Shown: piece after piece, positions 48,324-60,728 of the stretch
Layout: each line of letters begins with the position of its first letter
How positions within the stretch are numbered: the stretch's first letter is position 1
DNA from: Cerrena zonata
Lineage: Eukaryota > Basidiomycota > Agaricomycetes > Polyporales > Cerrenaceae
Reading direction: 5' to 3'
Assembly: GCA_038087015.1 (NCBI GenBank)
Contig: JASBNA010000073.1
Span: 62,001 to 126,000, forward strand
DNA length: 64,000 nt
Made by a program: the position numbers and the translations under genes
The notes under the pieces: generated by a model
Told to the model about the DNA's origin: nothing
Databases searched by the model: none
What the model saw: only the letters and a program-made list of their open reading frames with translations

Positions 48324-49004
48324 CTAAAGTTCTTCTTCTGCAAGGGGGAATACAAGTTCTTCGATTCCATCAAGCAACTCATTCATCGACTCCCTAGCCC
48401 GCGCGATGTTGTGGAATGGAACATGAAGCTCAGGTGCCCAATCCTACCGTAACCACACGTTAGTCAGATTTTGTAGATATTTCAGTAGTCGTACCTTTGT
48501 GGTATCTCGTGTAACATCCCACCACTCTGGACGAGTCACATTTGAGTGGTGAGCCTCCCCATCCCATAACCACCACTTGTTCAAGCGGCGATGAGCATCA
48601 GTGAGGAGGTGTATGATATGGCGTGGTGCCACGAATGGTTCCATGTGTTCAGGAAGGAGGTGCCAACTTATCGCGAAGCGATCTGGCCTAGTAGTGTCAA
48701 ACCAGTCAAAATTTTGCTCAAAAAAAGCTCCTCCACGGCAACCGTTTAACATAAGAGTTGAGATCGCGTCTCTCATGCATGTCTGCCACCGATCGTGAGT
48801 CAAAGTCGCGAAGAATATAACCAGTAACACAGTGCCTACCACCTCGCGATAGAGTCCTACATGCCATCTCGCAGTGCGCTGATCATTCCAAGGTTGGGTG
48901 TGGAACTTGTTCACAGCTTGACAGATCCGCGAGTGGAAGAAAAGCACTGGTGCACATAAACCATCGTTCATGTGACCATCAAACAGTTGTATGTCATTGA
49001 ACAT
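48324..49004 (-). CDS. Element gene B, unknown family (paralog of A)
   Basis: The ATG at 49004 gives MFNDIQLFDGHMNDGLCAPV. The intron positions match those of A: one near 48843-48783 before CMRDAISTLMLNGCRGGAFF, and one near 48495-48446 before DWAPELHVPFHNIARARESM. The stop is at 48324-48326. Identical positions in both copies (MFN, QLFDG, LCA, RIC-AVN, GLY-EVV, LMLNGC-GG, FDWFD, RPEWWDVT) point to tandem duplication followed by substantial divergence, so both were probably kept under selection. The acidic C-terminus ends PLAEEEL. Lies 137 bp downstream of the transposase stop. Confidence 0.7.
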
Positions 49005-49141
49005 AGTGTTAATCCAGAAATGGTTTTACAAGGAGAGTGAGAGAAAGAACGAGGAAGCGGCAAGGTGGTGTGGCAACATAAATACATTTGATCGTGGGAT
49101 AAACAATATCAAATATGTTACCCCATGTCCTACATACAATA

Positions 49142-52100
49142 TTACGGTCCATTCACTACTCGTAGTGCCCGGTTTGCTTCCCGAGCAAAGTTCCTCCAAG
49201 TGTTCGCCTGCCTGGAGGCATGGCAACTGTGTCCGGGTGTTGTATGCATCGACCGTTTGGTCCATTGCTCAGCTCTGTGAGTGAAGAAACGGTGAGTCCA
49301 TGTGAGTTCCGATTGGAGGAGTACCTTCTCCTCTGCCCACCGATCGCGACGAGACTTGGCTCGTAACCAATTTACGCGGAACACTGAACATAATATTTGA
49401 TTAGACCCAGAAATAGATAAATAATGCAGCAAATACATACTTTCGGTAACAAAGACTGGATCGTCAGTCCCCGTGCGTGATGTTGTATGCCAGATCCATG
49501 AGAGTTTCTGCTTGCCCTGACCAGCCTCATTTGAGTTCGCGACAGCAGTGCTTGCGGTAAGGTCCTCGCGTTTCAACAGCTGGAACTGATCAAGGAGGTC
49601 GTCACAGGCGCCAAGCATCACCATAGCCTTCCGTGCCGTGGTATAGATTTTCGCAGCATTGTCGATAGACATTTGAATGGCATGAGCATCACCATAACTA
49701 CGCAATCGCTTTGCATAGTTGGTCGTGGGTGCATTGTTACGAATTCGCGAGCGATAAATAAAGGACTTGTGAGCGATCGCGACTCGCAGGAGATGCAAAG
49801 CATCGTTCGCCTGTCCTTCTCGCAGTTGGAGCTCACAGGATGCGATGCGATGCAAAGGACCAGAGCATTTCTCCTTGCCATATGAGGATGGAAGAGGGAG
49901 AGACTGTTGTTCAGGAAAAGTTGTCTCCACGACCACTGGTACATCAGAGGCATTCATGGTGCTTGGAATCGCCATGTCGTCATCATCGTTGACATCAAAC
50001 CATTCGTCATCCAGAGTATTCGAAGGCAGCGTGACAAGTTCACCAAGATATTCTGAACCGCGACGTGTGAATGCATCAAGTCGTGCCTGCAGACGTCTCC
50101 GGCGTTCCTGCAGTGATAGTTGTTGTTCGACAGTTGGCTTTGTCCCGAGCGACCGTACGTGCTTCATCAACTCAATTCTAGGTATCACGAGTTAGATGAT
50201 ACATGATGTCAGAGGAATCCAAAATACGTACTGTTGCTCTTCTAGTTTAAGACCTAATGATATCCACGCAGCAGACCCAGGCGAGATGTCAGACTGCAAT
50301 TCAGAGGCCGCGAGCGTCAGCTGAACATCTGCCTTACCCGGTGCTGATGTTGATATCATGGAAGGTGAGCAATAGGATGTTAAATATGGGTAAATACATA
50401 CCGGCACCGTCTTTAACATCCACACTGTCCATTACACTCACATTCGACAGTCGCTCATGCTGCAACTGTTCCTCTTCCAGTGTATATTGGGCAGTCAACT
50501 CGGGACCTACCCGTCGGCACAGCTGCTGAAAATACTCTTCGCTATCTTCGACTTGATCAAGACAGGCCTTCCATTTGCGCATAATACTGGGAACTACAAA
50601 GAAAATATCATGAGTATGAAATTACGTGTGATAAAGGTCACGAGTTGCATATAAAATATCAAACCGCGACCTTGTAACCCAGCAAGGTAAAAAGATACAC
50701 ACCCATACGAACGAGTTTCCTCCAGTTTGAATCTGCCATATGGGCATCCAAATACTCCTGACGATGAAACCATGACATTGTTCGCGAGCTGCTTGCGGTA
50801 TGGTTCAATGTGGCCCACAAGGTCTCTATCACTTCGCCATCTACCTGACCGGCACCTCTGATGAAAGTAGGAGCATATCGCGGATAACATTCCTTGACGT
50901 GACCATGAACGTGGAAAAGACCAATCCCTCTTCGGATAGTGAGAGTGTTTGAGAGAGTGAGGTACGGGAAACACAGGTCTATCCGCTCCAGAAAGTGGAC
51001 CCAGTATTGACACATGATATCGTATAGCATCAGGAGAAGGAGCAGGAAGGGAATGTAGTTGATAGCATTGACAAACGCATAATCCATATAGCGGTATCTT
51101 CGAACAGTTTAGAAATTAGCAGATGTCCGAGATCAGGCAACACAGCACACACCCTTCCCCCTTCTCGAAATTAATGACAGAGTGAGGATAGAAACATCCA
51201 TGACGAGCACAAGCAATGGCACCAATTCCGGTAGCATCAAGATGGGCACGAGTGGCATTCTGGCTCTTTACCGCATCATGCTCGTGACATGTCGATTTCT
51301 GATTTTTGGAGGTGAGATATAATAACATATAAGGATCTTCAAGGACATACATGGGCTTTCGGATGAGGAGCATTTGCAATATACTCATCGAAGTCGCGCT
51401 TCCCAACGAAATATCCATGACCATCACTCAATGGTACATCGTCTTCAGGATACTTCATCTTGAGATGTTCCTGTTTGAAATTTCCGTCGCCAATGAGAGT
51501 TCGCATGAACTTCCACCTATAGGAGCCAATTAGCAATATTAATATTATACAAAACATGATATACAACCCACTTTTCACTGTCAGCCTGCCAATCATCGGG
51601 AAGATTGATACCAGGCTGTGGACAGGCTGGGCAAAACAGAGCGAGACCACCACCCGTGACCTTGACATTGGCATCGTGAGCTACACCAGCATTTTGGCGA
51701 GCTTTCAGGTTGCGCCATTCCCTCGCGACTCGCATCAGTTCGCGATATCGGTCAGGCACAAGGTGTGGAAAACAATCATCAGTGAGTCGCTTGAGCTTGC
51801 TGTAGTAGCCTTGCGCAGATGATTTGGTCTGCAAGTTATTCAGATCGTAGTCTTCGAGCACACGAAATGTGAAGACAGTTTGGGGACGTTCATGAGTGAC
51901 AGGGAATAAACCAAGGCGAAGAAATTGAACGAATGTGTCTGTGATGGGATTACAAGTGCAAACACGAGTCGGAAGGTGGTGGATGCCCGTAATATCCACG
52001 ATCGTGACCCACTGATGACCCAGTGAATCAAGGCCTTTGGGGTATCGCTGCGAGTGAGCGAGCAGTCCACCAGAATCATGGTTGGCTTGCTCATCATCAG

Positions 52101-53033
52101 AATCTTCCGCATTATTCGGGTCAGCCAGAGCAGAGAGTGTGTTTTCATCCTCGTCCTCTACTCCATTGGGCGGGGAAATATGGAGAGGATTAATGTCAGG
52201 AAATGCGGATGGACCGGGTGCAGCATCTTCCGCCGCAGGCGGACCAAAGGTAGGGCGTGGTAAGATATCGTCGGGAGGCAAGGGAATCGACGCTGCATAT
52301 TGGGGACATAATCCTCCACCGTGACCAAGGTTGAGTGTTAAACCTGTGAATCGCAGGGAGGATGGAATGAACGCATCGCCATTCCACTTTGCAACTCTGT
52401 GAAAAGGTTGCTGCGAGTGTTGAGTACGACAACACCGTGTGCAAAATGAGGGGTTGCCAAAACAATCGTGACATCGCCAAAGGAGTAGGTCGCGACATAC
52501 AGAGCATCTCATCGTAGGTGGAGGAGCTTCACGTTCAGTCATCTCATAGAGAAATGTTGACCTCTGGACCATCCAATCTGTCAAATGAGAGGTTTGTGTC
52601 TGCGATTGAAATGAGTAGGGAAACATCAGATATTGCAAATATTTACCTTTCGCTTGCGTTGCCTAGGTAGAGGCTGGTCAATGTGGAACCCAGAGTGTTC
52701 GATTGAAGCCTCCTCGAATTGTGTGTTATCTACAGGAATAGGTCGTGGCTGTGGTCGCGAGTGTGCTGCTGAAAGAAGGGAATGTACACCACCACGCGCC
52801 CCAGGACGGAAGGAACCACGAAGGGCACGTCGGATACGTGGGGTATCATAATCAGCAAGATGATGAATGATTTGAGTAGTTGGTCGGTCTCCCGATGTTG
52901 CAGACCACTCCTCAACAAGGGATGTTCCTCCGGTCGCAACACGACTCGGAATAGCTGTGTTTGGTTTAGGACGTTTGCGCGGATTAGATTGAAAGGCGGG
53001 GTCAAGCAGTGGGCGACGAGTAGGAATAGACAT
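49142..53033 (-). CDS. KDZ transposase with CxC2-type cysteine cluster
   Basis: The DDE-type transposase that should cut and insert the element. About ten exons, roughly 1,100 residues. The N-terminal basic region (MSIPTRRPLLDPAFQSNPRK) is followed, across an intron, by the CxC2 zinc-binding block: MRCSVCRDLLLWRCHDC, FCTRCCRTQHSQQPFHRV, LNLGHGGGLCP. Then CTCNPITDTFVQFLRLGLFP. The catalytic core shows LIGDGNFKQEHLKMK (first Asp), LYDIMCQYWVHFLER (second Asp), FHVHGHVKECYPRY and GQVDGEVIETLWATLN (Glu), with NHTASSSRTMSWFHRQEY after it. The C-terminal part is helical, with LQERRRRLQARLDAF and a conserved VFRVNWLRAKSRRDRWAEEK near the end. No stop or frameshift was found when introns are removed, so it may be active. 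Confidence 0.9.
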
Positions 53034-53065
53034 TGCGATTATAGTGATACAGGGTTGCGAGTGCG

Positions 53066-53074
53066 CTTTATATA
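53066..53074 (-). promoter_or_regulatory. TATA box of the transposase gene
   Basis: Reads TATATAAAG on the minus strand, 33 bp before the transposase ATG (53033) and 12 bp beyond the TET/JBP stop (53086). This implies a very short leader and a compact promoter in the 52-bp gap. Confidence 0.5.
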
Positions 53075-53085
53075 CGGAATCAGGG

Positions 53086-54428
53086 TCACAAAGAAAATGG
53101 ATCCCTCGCCATATTCACCAACTTCTCTGAACCTGTTTTACCGACCCAACGACGGAAGACCTCCTGTGTCATGCAAGCTGCGGCTCGCACACCACAGTAC
53201 TGCTGCACATCTGTCCGTAAGTAGAATGCATGGCTGAATCGTTGCCCATCAGCCTCAGCAACACCATGTCGTATTCCTTTCCCACTAAACCCCACGACAG
53301 TGCCAGGGCGGTTATGCATCTGAAACCCAAGAGGTTCAAGACAGAGATGTGCCTTCGTATACTGGCCCACCGAGACGAGTATATCATACCAATAGTAGTT
53401 ACCTTTGGGATCGCGGTGGAGTGGGGCCTGGCGATTCGCAATAACAGATATCGCTTGGAAGATGGACGGCCAAACATCCAAGACATCTGCAAATCGCGAG
53501 TCGCGACGCAGTGCCAGAACTACCTCCCATTGCATCCGATATTGATCCGGATGCATGATTCGCAGGATTCCTGATATCATAGAGCCAGCATCGAGGAAAT
53601 CTGACATCCATGCTTCACCGGCAGAAGTCGTCAAGAAGGGGCTGGTCTTGAGCCCCGACACTTTACCCTGTGGATCGCGAGTCTCAACTAGTCAGCAAGA
53701 CAAAGTGGTAAAAAGCAACGAATACCGTACCTGGTGCCCAACCATGAACCATGCTGGTGAGAAATTGAACACTCCATTGATATCTCCAGGTGCCTCTTTT
53801 CTGAAAAGCAACCTGTTCCATCGCCAGGAATCACCCTCGCGACTTCTTTCCAACTCGTATGTGAGTAATTCATGTTGCGACATCGCTCCATCCTCCAGGA
53901 TTTTCTAACGATTGTTTGTAAATGATAAACACAAGGTGTAGAATGACTGGCGAACCTGAATTCGCGGTGAGAGGTAAATTGGGTAATGCCCAAACCAGGA
54001 TTCGGCCTTCACTATCTACCACTGTTTGTGGCGAGACAATTGTCGTGAGACCATCCCGCCATCGTTTGAATGATGCCGCGAGCTTCGGTTCCTTTTGACC
54101 CATCCCATCTCCAAGACATCGACGTGTGCATTCGTATACATACTTCTGGTAGTTCCATGCAATAGTCACTGTCACGAGTCGCACTTATCAGGAAGATCGC
54201 GATCCATGCAGAACTTGTCATAAGACATACCTGGATCAAGAAATGCCTTTACAAGGCTCTCTACAACGGAATCGCACTCCGTGACCATCTCAGCTGACAG
54301 ATGGTCTGACGTAGCGGGTGCCCGTCTGATCCCTTGCAAGTGCGAGTCGCGAGTGTATGAGTAAACAGTGACAACATATATGAGGTAGTTGCATGCATTC
54401 GGTCAAATCCTGATAATGTAGTGGCCAT
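53086..54428 (-). CDS. TET/JBP-type 2-oxoglutarate/Fe(II) dioxygenase
   Basis: Enzymes of this family oxidise 5-methylcytosine or thymine in DNA. About 370 residues in five exons; the start at 54428 (MATTLSGFDRMHATTSY) is a choice, and an ATG at 54475 is possible. Exons continue with LSAEMVTECDSVVESLVKAF, VTIAWNYQKYVYECTRRC, DSEGRILVWALPNLPLTAN, ELLTYELERSREGDSWRW and FNFSPAWFMVGHQ. The last exon holds the double-stranded beta-helix: IANRQAPLHRDPKGNYYWYD with the HxD iron ligands (HRD), LGFQMHNRPGTVVGFSGKG, IRHGV with the second His, and FSHAFYLR with the 2-oxoglutarate-binding Arg. All expected ligands are present. It lies 52 bp upstream of the transposase on the same strand. Substrate (5mC against T) cannot be read from sequence. 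Confidence 0.85.
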
Positions 54429-54663
54429 ATGGACGGAATGGAGTAGGAAGAAGAGCTCGTAATGTGGTTACCCACGACACCAGGATGTCGCGAAGTGTGC
54501 GATCCACATGGTTGATGTTGATCGATAGCACCAAAAATAGATACGACCTCTACCTACAACCGTCGTAGCATGTGGTGCAAGGTCATCTTATCATTGAAGC
54601 AGCATTCTATTTCCAGTATTCTGCCAACAAGTGACAACTGCGAATTATGGTTCGCGGGGCCCC

Positions 54664-54670
54664 TATTTAA
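54664..54670 (+). promoter_or_regulatory. TATA-like element of gene E
   Basis: TATTTAA 43 bp before the ATG at 54713. The TET/JBP gene (start 54428) and gene E diverge from this 285-bp region. Confidence 0.4.
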
Positions 54671-54712
54671 GTGCAGTCGACATCAAGCTGAGTCGCGATC
54701 ATATCTCAGAGT

Positions 54713-57700
54713 ATGTCTGGAGGTCAATCGACAACAGCAGTGGCTCCCACTGTTAATCCTCCACCTCGCCTCATCCTCACCAAGGACCATGGTACCTTTT
54801 TGATGGACTATTACGAAGGACTATGCTAATGCTCGGACTATTACCGATCGTAACAAGGTCCGCGACCTCGCGACTAGTGCCCCTGCTCAAGAAGTTTACA
54901 GGTGAAGAAAAAGCTCCATCGCGATTCTGCAAAGGACGTGAGTACACAGTTCCAAAATTATGTATATACCCTGATGCTTATTTACTTTACAGGTCGTCGA
55001 ATCTCACCTCTACGAGCATGCAAGACGGAAGAGTGCTAAGGTTCAGCCTAAACGTTTTGGCTGTCTTACTGACATGACACCAAAGCGGCTGTTTGGCCAG
55101 ATGCACTGGGGCGAACTGCAGGGTGATGTTGAAGCTGCACAGGCGAAGAACCCTTCATCGAAATTTATTGGTTGTTATGCCCGTGTCGTGACTGATGCGT
55201 GGAATGCCGCAGAGCCTGATGTTCGTCTTCATTGCACCGTTGAAGCGAAGAAGTTGAATAATGGCGAGGGTTCCATCGCAAGTAAGGCTTTGTGAGTGTT
55301 GTCCGCACATATTCTCTTTTATATTCCTAACTTCCAGCGACCCGATTTAGATATGGCGACTCGTGTTTCCGCAGCTTCTGCGATACAGTAACCTCATCTG
55401 CTGAGAAGTGGTTTGGTGCAACCGTGATCATGGTCTCTGTGAGGCCAAATGTGAAAGGAGATCCTCTCTTCGCTGTGTAAGAGTTTCATTCAAATCATCT
55501 GTTTCATATTTCCTGATCGCCAGATGCAGCGCAGATTCGCCAAAGGAGGCACGATCCTTGACCGGCTTTCTACGCAATGTTGGTGATCGATACACATGGG
55601 GTGTTCAGGACTTTGTCAAATACTACAATGGTGCAGAAGCAGGCCTAGCTCCTACGAAGCCGACTCTCGTGCTCTACCACCCATCAGGTCAACCACTGTT
55701 GCCACCATTTCACGGAGCACTTCTCAAAATACGTCGTGATATACTTACTGCTTTTATGAACGTTCACTACTGTAAGCATGACAACTGATGCCTCTAATCT
55801 CTTACTGATCATTTTTCCCAGTCCTGACAACAAGTACTCTTACTGCCCGCACTCCATGGGCCGCGATGGGTCGTGATGTTGCACCATGGATTAAACCGAA
55901 ATATCTTCCCACTCTTCCAAACGGCGACCAACTGATAATACGGCAACCTCGCGATATGTCGCAAGAGCATCTAGATGCTTGGATGGGACATCTGTGGGAT
56001 CGTCAAGTTCAGATTCTTCAATCTGAATCAGCAGAGTGGGTGTTCCGATTTACGATTGGGAAGGATACGAAAGGGATGCCATTTGCCTCGCACTATAATG
56101 CTGACTTCATGCATGCCTATGCCGAGTCCCAGAACGTGTTTCTTGGCTCATCCTCCATTGTACCGCTTCCCACTCGTCGCAATCGAGGCACCTCTGCTGC
56201 TGCTGAAGAAGAGGTAAACGAAACACCCCCACCAACTGGAGTCCCGACTGAACGTGAGGTGCGATATGACACCTCTGCTGATACATTACCGTCAGAGATT
56301 ATTGACGACGATGATGTGGATGCTGATGGGCAAGATCGCGAGGCTGTTGGTCCCGCAGAGGAGTTTGGTGTCGGTGACGATGGGGCAGGGGATCGCGATG
56401 CTCTTCCGAACAGAGACGTGGTGGATCCAGTCGTTGATGATGTAGATGAAGAAAGCGACGATGAGAATGTGGAAATGGTGTCACCCATCGTGACACGGCC
56501 ACTGACTCCCATTGACCTCACAAGATCATCTCCCAGTCCCCCCGCTACTCTTCCTGCACTTCCGCAGGTGGGTATTGTTCGGAGTGGTATGTTAACATCC
56601 CAACCTGTCCCATCCGACGATTTCATGTCCTTGTTCGAGGATCCACCACTGCCGGTTCCCGAGACGGATGGCAACCCTTCGCATGATGACCCAATTAACG
56701 AAGCACCTCAATGGGCTTTGTCTTCGCTGGAGAAAAGGTATCGCTACCTGAATGCATTGTCCACCAATGAATGGTATCGTGACATTGTTGAATGGTTTCG
56801 CGAGTCTCAGGTATGTCGGAGTTCCACATTAATGATACCTGTCTGTTACCTGACGATAATGATCGCAGTCGACTCTCAACCCCATCAAGGAGCCAGTGTT
56901 TTCATGGGTATCATGGGGAAGTCGCGACCTTGCCCTCCCAGAAACCATTCACCATGACGAACTTAATTACAAGACTTTGATGTTGTTTTGGCAAGACTGG
57001 CGCTCCAATGCCCCGGTATTGCTTGCTGATCCATCAAAAGTAGAACAGTTTCTTTTGTTGTCGGGCCTTGTTTATCGCGAACTTCATCGTATGCACTTTG
57101 TGGATGATCCTGACACACCACCGTATCCTCTTCCTGACTACATCACAAACTCACGACTGAAAGAGAAAGTACTGGATGGACTCAGCGTCATCTTCCGTGA
57201 CATTGCTGCATGTATTTCCCCTCTGCGTCAATGGAATATCAAAAATAAACCCCCCGCTTCCACGGTCTCTGGCCATTCCCGTGGGGCAGTCACGATCGGG
57301 GACATTGTTCCCGGTCGCGACGTTTCCATGCACCCTCCGATCCTAATCGCAACCACCAACACCAAAGCTACAATGCCAAAACCCAGGAAGAAGAAACCCA
57401 CTGCTAAAACATCGATAGCCACTTCCTCTGCTCCCACTATCACTGCTTCCCCATCCGGGTCCTCAAGTGGCACTCTCATGATCCCGGATGATTGTGGGAC
57501 ACCACCTCCACCAAGTCCAACACCATCACCCTCATCATCACTCCCACCAACCCCGGCAATTCGAAGAACCGGTCGTCAGCATATACCAAATAATCAATAC
57601 AACGACTATATGCCAACCATTCGTAGCAAACCATCCAGTCGTGCATCTCCACCACCTCCAATTGCCTCATCAGGAGAGGAACCATCATCTGATGGTGTCG

Positions 57701-57768
57701 GAAAGGGTCGTGGTCGGGGTCAAGCTAAAGCTACACGTGGTAAGACAACAAAGAAGTCGAAGAAATAG
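54713..57768 (+). CDS. Large element cargo gene E, possible HMG-like region
   Basis: About 900 residues, function not recognised. The N-terminus MSGGQSTTAVAPTVNPPPRL then LILTKDHGTFLMDYYEG reads well, but the next natural words (YANARTITDRNKVRDL, APAQEVY) are in another frame and KKLHRDSAKD is back in the first, so 54820-54900 holds either two compensating indels or an unusual intron. Then comes a region loosely like an HMG box (MTPKRLFGQMHWGELQGD, then YARVVTDAWNAAEPDVRL). Further exons: DSCFRSFCDTVTSSAEKWFG, FLRNVGDRYTWGVQDFVKYY, GKDTKGMPFASHYNADF, an acidic stretch (DDDDVDADGQDREAV), WALSSLEKRYRYLNALSTNE, and a basic Pro/Ser tail ending RGRGQAKATRGKTTKKSKK. Layout suggests a nuclear, DNA-associated protein. 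Confidence 0.6.
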
Positions 57769-58107
57769 TAATGTGCCTGTACAATAGACTATGTGTTATA
57801 ACCTGTACTTTTATGTTGCATTCGCTTCATGTCGTGATTTGTTGCACTCCCACTTCACTCGCATGTCTGGAAAGCAAGATCACATTGTGTAATGTCCAAA
57901 AATACAAGTACAAGTATGAGTCGCGAGATTTTCTGTGCAAGAACATGACAATAATGGGAGGGGGGGGGGATTCGTATTCAAAAATGTTTCACCAATCGAC
58001 GCAAGTGCGAGCAAGAAGACTAGATGGCATGAAAATGGTATTGTCAAGAAGACACGCTGCAACCACACGATGCTGCATGAAGTTGCGAATCAAACTTCCC
58101 TGATTAC
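57769..58107. other. Convergent spacer inside the element
   Basis: Between the 3' ends of genes E and F. Contains a run of ten or more G at about 57959-57970 and a TCGCGA copy near 57921. No gene. Confidence 0.5.
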
Positions 58108-60689
58108 TTACCCCTGTTGTTCACCATGGGTACTCGCTCCCGCAGTTGATCCCGAGTTGCCAACAGAGGTACTGCGACTTGCTGACGTACCGCGACTTGC
58201 TGACGTACCGCGACTTGCTGAGACACCGCGACTTGCTGAGATACCGCGACTTCCTGATGCATGCTGTTGAAGTGGAGCAGAAACACTTTCAGCTGAGTCG
58301 ACACCAAGCCGCACAGAAAACATTGCACTAGATAGATTCGCAGTGCGGTCATCTGTCACGGTTGGTATATTACGGGTGACGATGGGTGAGTGTTGTGGAT
58401 CGTTGAAGTACTGGTGCGTAGATGGTGCAGCCCTCTGCAGCTGATTCGCGAAGTCGTCAAAAGTATGGGATGGAAAGGCGGCGTGTGATGTACTTGGCGT
58501 CGACATCGTAGGCAGCTCGATACGCTGCAAGTCGGTGAGGAAGCTGTCGGCAATGGTGAGCATTTCACTGGGCTTAGGGATGGGGGTTGACGCCTTTGCA
58601 AGTTGTGATTGCACCAGCTCGTACAATGCCTCAATCTTCTGCGTTTGTGCCGCTGCTGCCTCCCGGTCAGATGCCTGTAAATTGCGAAGTGCATCGATTT
58701 GACGAAGCTGTGCCTCATTTGTTGCGGTCGCGACTCGCAGTTGTTCCGTCGATTCCGCATACTTCTTTGCGAGCTCCTTGATGTCTTTCAGGCCCTCGAG
58801 GACCAACGGAATTGATTGCTTGACATCATCGAATTCGCGCAATTTCTCCTTGATCTTCCGCAACCTGTGTGGGGGACTTGATGATGATGACGACTCGTGA
58901 CGGATAGCGATAGCATCGTTGTGCATCTTTTGGTAGTAGTGCAGCATCTATATTTCGTGAGGGTATGACACGAATGTGATTACAACACTACTTACCCGCG
59001 TTTGTAGTCGTAAAGCCTCATCTTCTGTAACACGGCCGTCCAACTCAGCCATAAATGTCCTCAGTGGGGACAACAGTAAAGCGGAGCTGCCTTCATCAGG
59101 TGCGCTCTTGCGAGGTGGGGTCTTTGGACCTGCGAATACTACGGTTTGCAAGTCAGGCCCTCGTTCAACACCTTTACCTTTTCTACTCCACAGTGGATCT
59201 TCGTCAGATGAGGCTACAGGGACCTCCAAGTCTTCTATATGTCATCAATACCCACTCCTTTGGAACGCAAGTTAACGATACAAATATTTACCTGGTGCTA
59301 CATCAACCTCCATCAGGGCTTCTACCTCCGTGACAGTAGAGTCTGCCGAACTGGTCAGCGACTGCTATTCCGATAAAAAAAAGAGAGATTCATACGATGT
59401 TCATTTGCGACTAACTCCATCTTCCGAGTCGCATGCCTGGTCCTCTTCGGTGGCACAATTGGCTCTGGTACCTCGTCATCGACCGTCTCTACACCAGCAT
59501 TATCAGCCATTTCGACATCAACATCTACCTCTATCGCGATGTCTTCTGGAATATTGCCGCCCTTGGCATCAGCTTTGTTTCCCTCACCATTCGACTCATC
59601 TTCTGACTCGATTTGTGCTTTGCTCGTGGCCTTCTTCTTTTTCTTCTTTGGATCTGACAAGGGGAGGCTCTCCAGAGACTCCTCCTCCTCCTCAGATAGC
59701 CGAATGGTAGGAACGTAGTGTGTCCAGTTGAGGCCTGCCCGATCAAGAATGTCATCTTGACCAAGGAAATCGGATTTCACCCATGCGGTGGGTATGAAGG
59801 GCAACCGCTCACGTTTGCTGTAGTAGATATCGAGTGATTCTGCGAGACCTTCTGGGAGGGGGCTACAAGGATGCCACATCGCAGTCGGAAATGGCTCTGA
59901 TCTGTGGGTCTTCAAATGTTCTTTTCTCTTGTCGTAGAGGGTCGCGAGGTAGTCGTAGGGTACGCCGTAGTATCGCTCCTGCCAATTTGACTCCAATGTG
60001 CTCTCCCATTTTTTTCTGTTCTCCTTTCGTAACTTCATGATGCCCTTGTTTGAATACGCAGAAAACCCCCGACCGAAGCTACCGCAAGGTAGTTGTGGGT
60101 GAAAGTTTACGGAAGGAAGTGGTAGAGGCATCAAAAACAGTCCCTCTTGGCGAACGAAAGCATGTATCTGACACATGAAGAAGCGTTTTCCCTCTAGCTC
60201 AGCAAATGGCGAACGAAGGCTACGACCAGCGACTACGGGAATGGTGCTGCACCCGAGACCAGCATCTGAGCATGTGATGCAAGATGATTGCACATCATAG
60301 GCAACCATGCATGGTGTCTTTCGAAAGACGCAACGTGCGCAAGCCACGATCTATTATGTGATGTGTTAGTACATGGCTCACATGTTTCACGAACAGGCAC
60401 GAACCGCCTCTTGCATCCCTCCAACACGCTTTTCATGGGTGAACTGCTCCTCAGTCCATGCGCCATCTGGAATCTTCGGTGCTTTCTCATCCCATAGGGC
60501 CGTCTTCTCAGATTGATAATACCCTTCGGTCTTCTTTTTCTTCGCTTTGGTCTTCACCTTGCTCGCACGATTTGCTGAAGGTTTCTTCGAGTGAGTCGCT
60601 GAAGTACTTGTGGTACGAGTACTCGCCGGTTGCTTGCCCTGGACACCTTTCCCCTTGTCAACTGTCGCCGTGACCTCGTCCTCATCCTC

Positions 60690-60728
<39 letters not shown>

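Noticed and set aside
53782..54239. Plus- and minus-strand short frames within the TET/JBP exons
   Set aside because: Shadow frames; the oxidase exon chain with phase-consistent introns explains the region.
57959..57970. Poly-G run as an assembly artefact or G-quadruplex
   Set aside because: A single homopolymer run cannot be judged from one sequence; noted only in the spacer entry.
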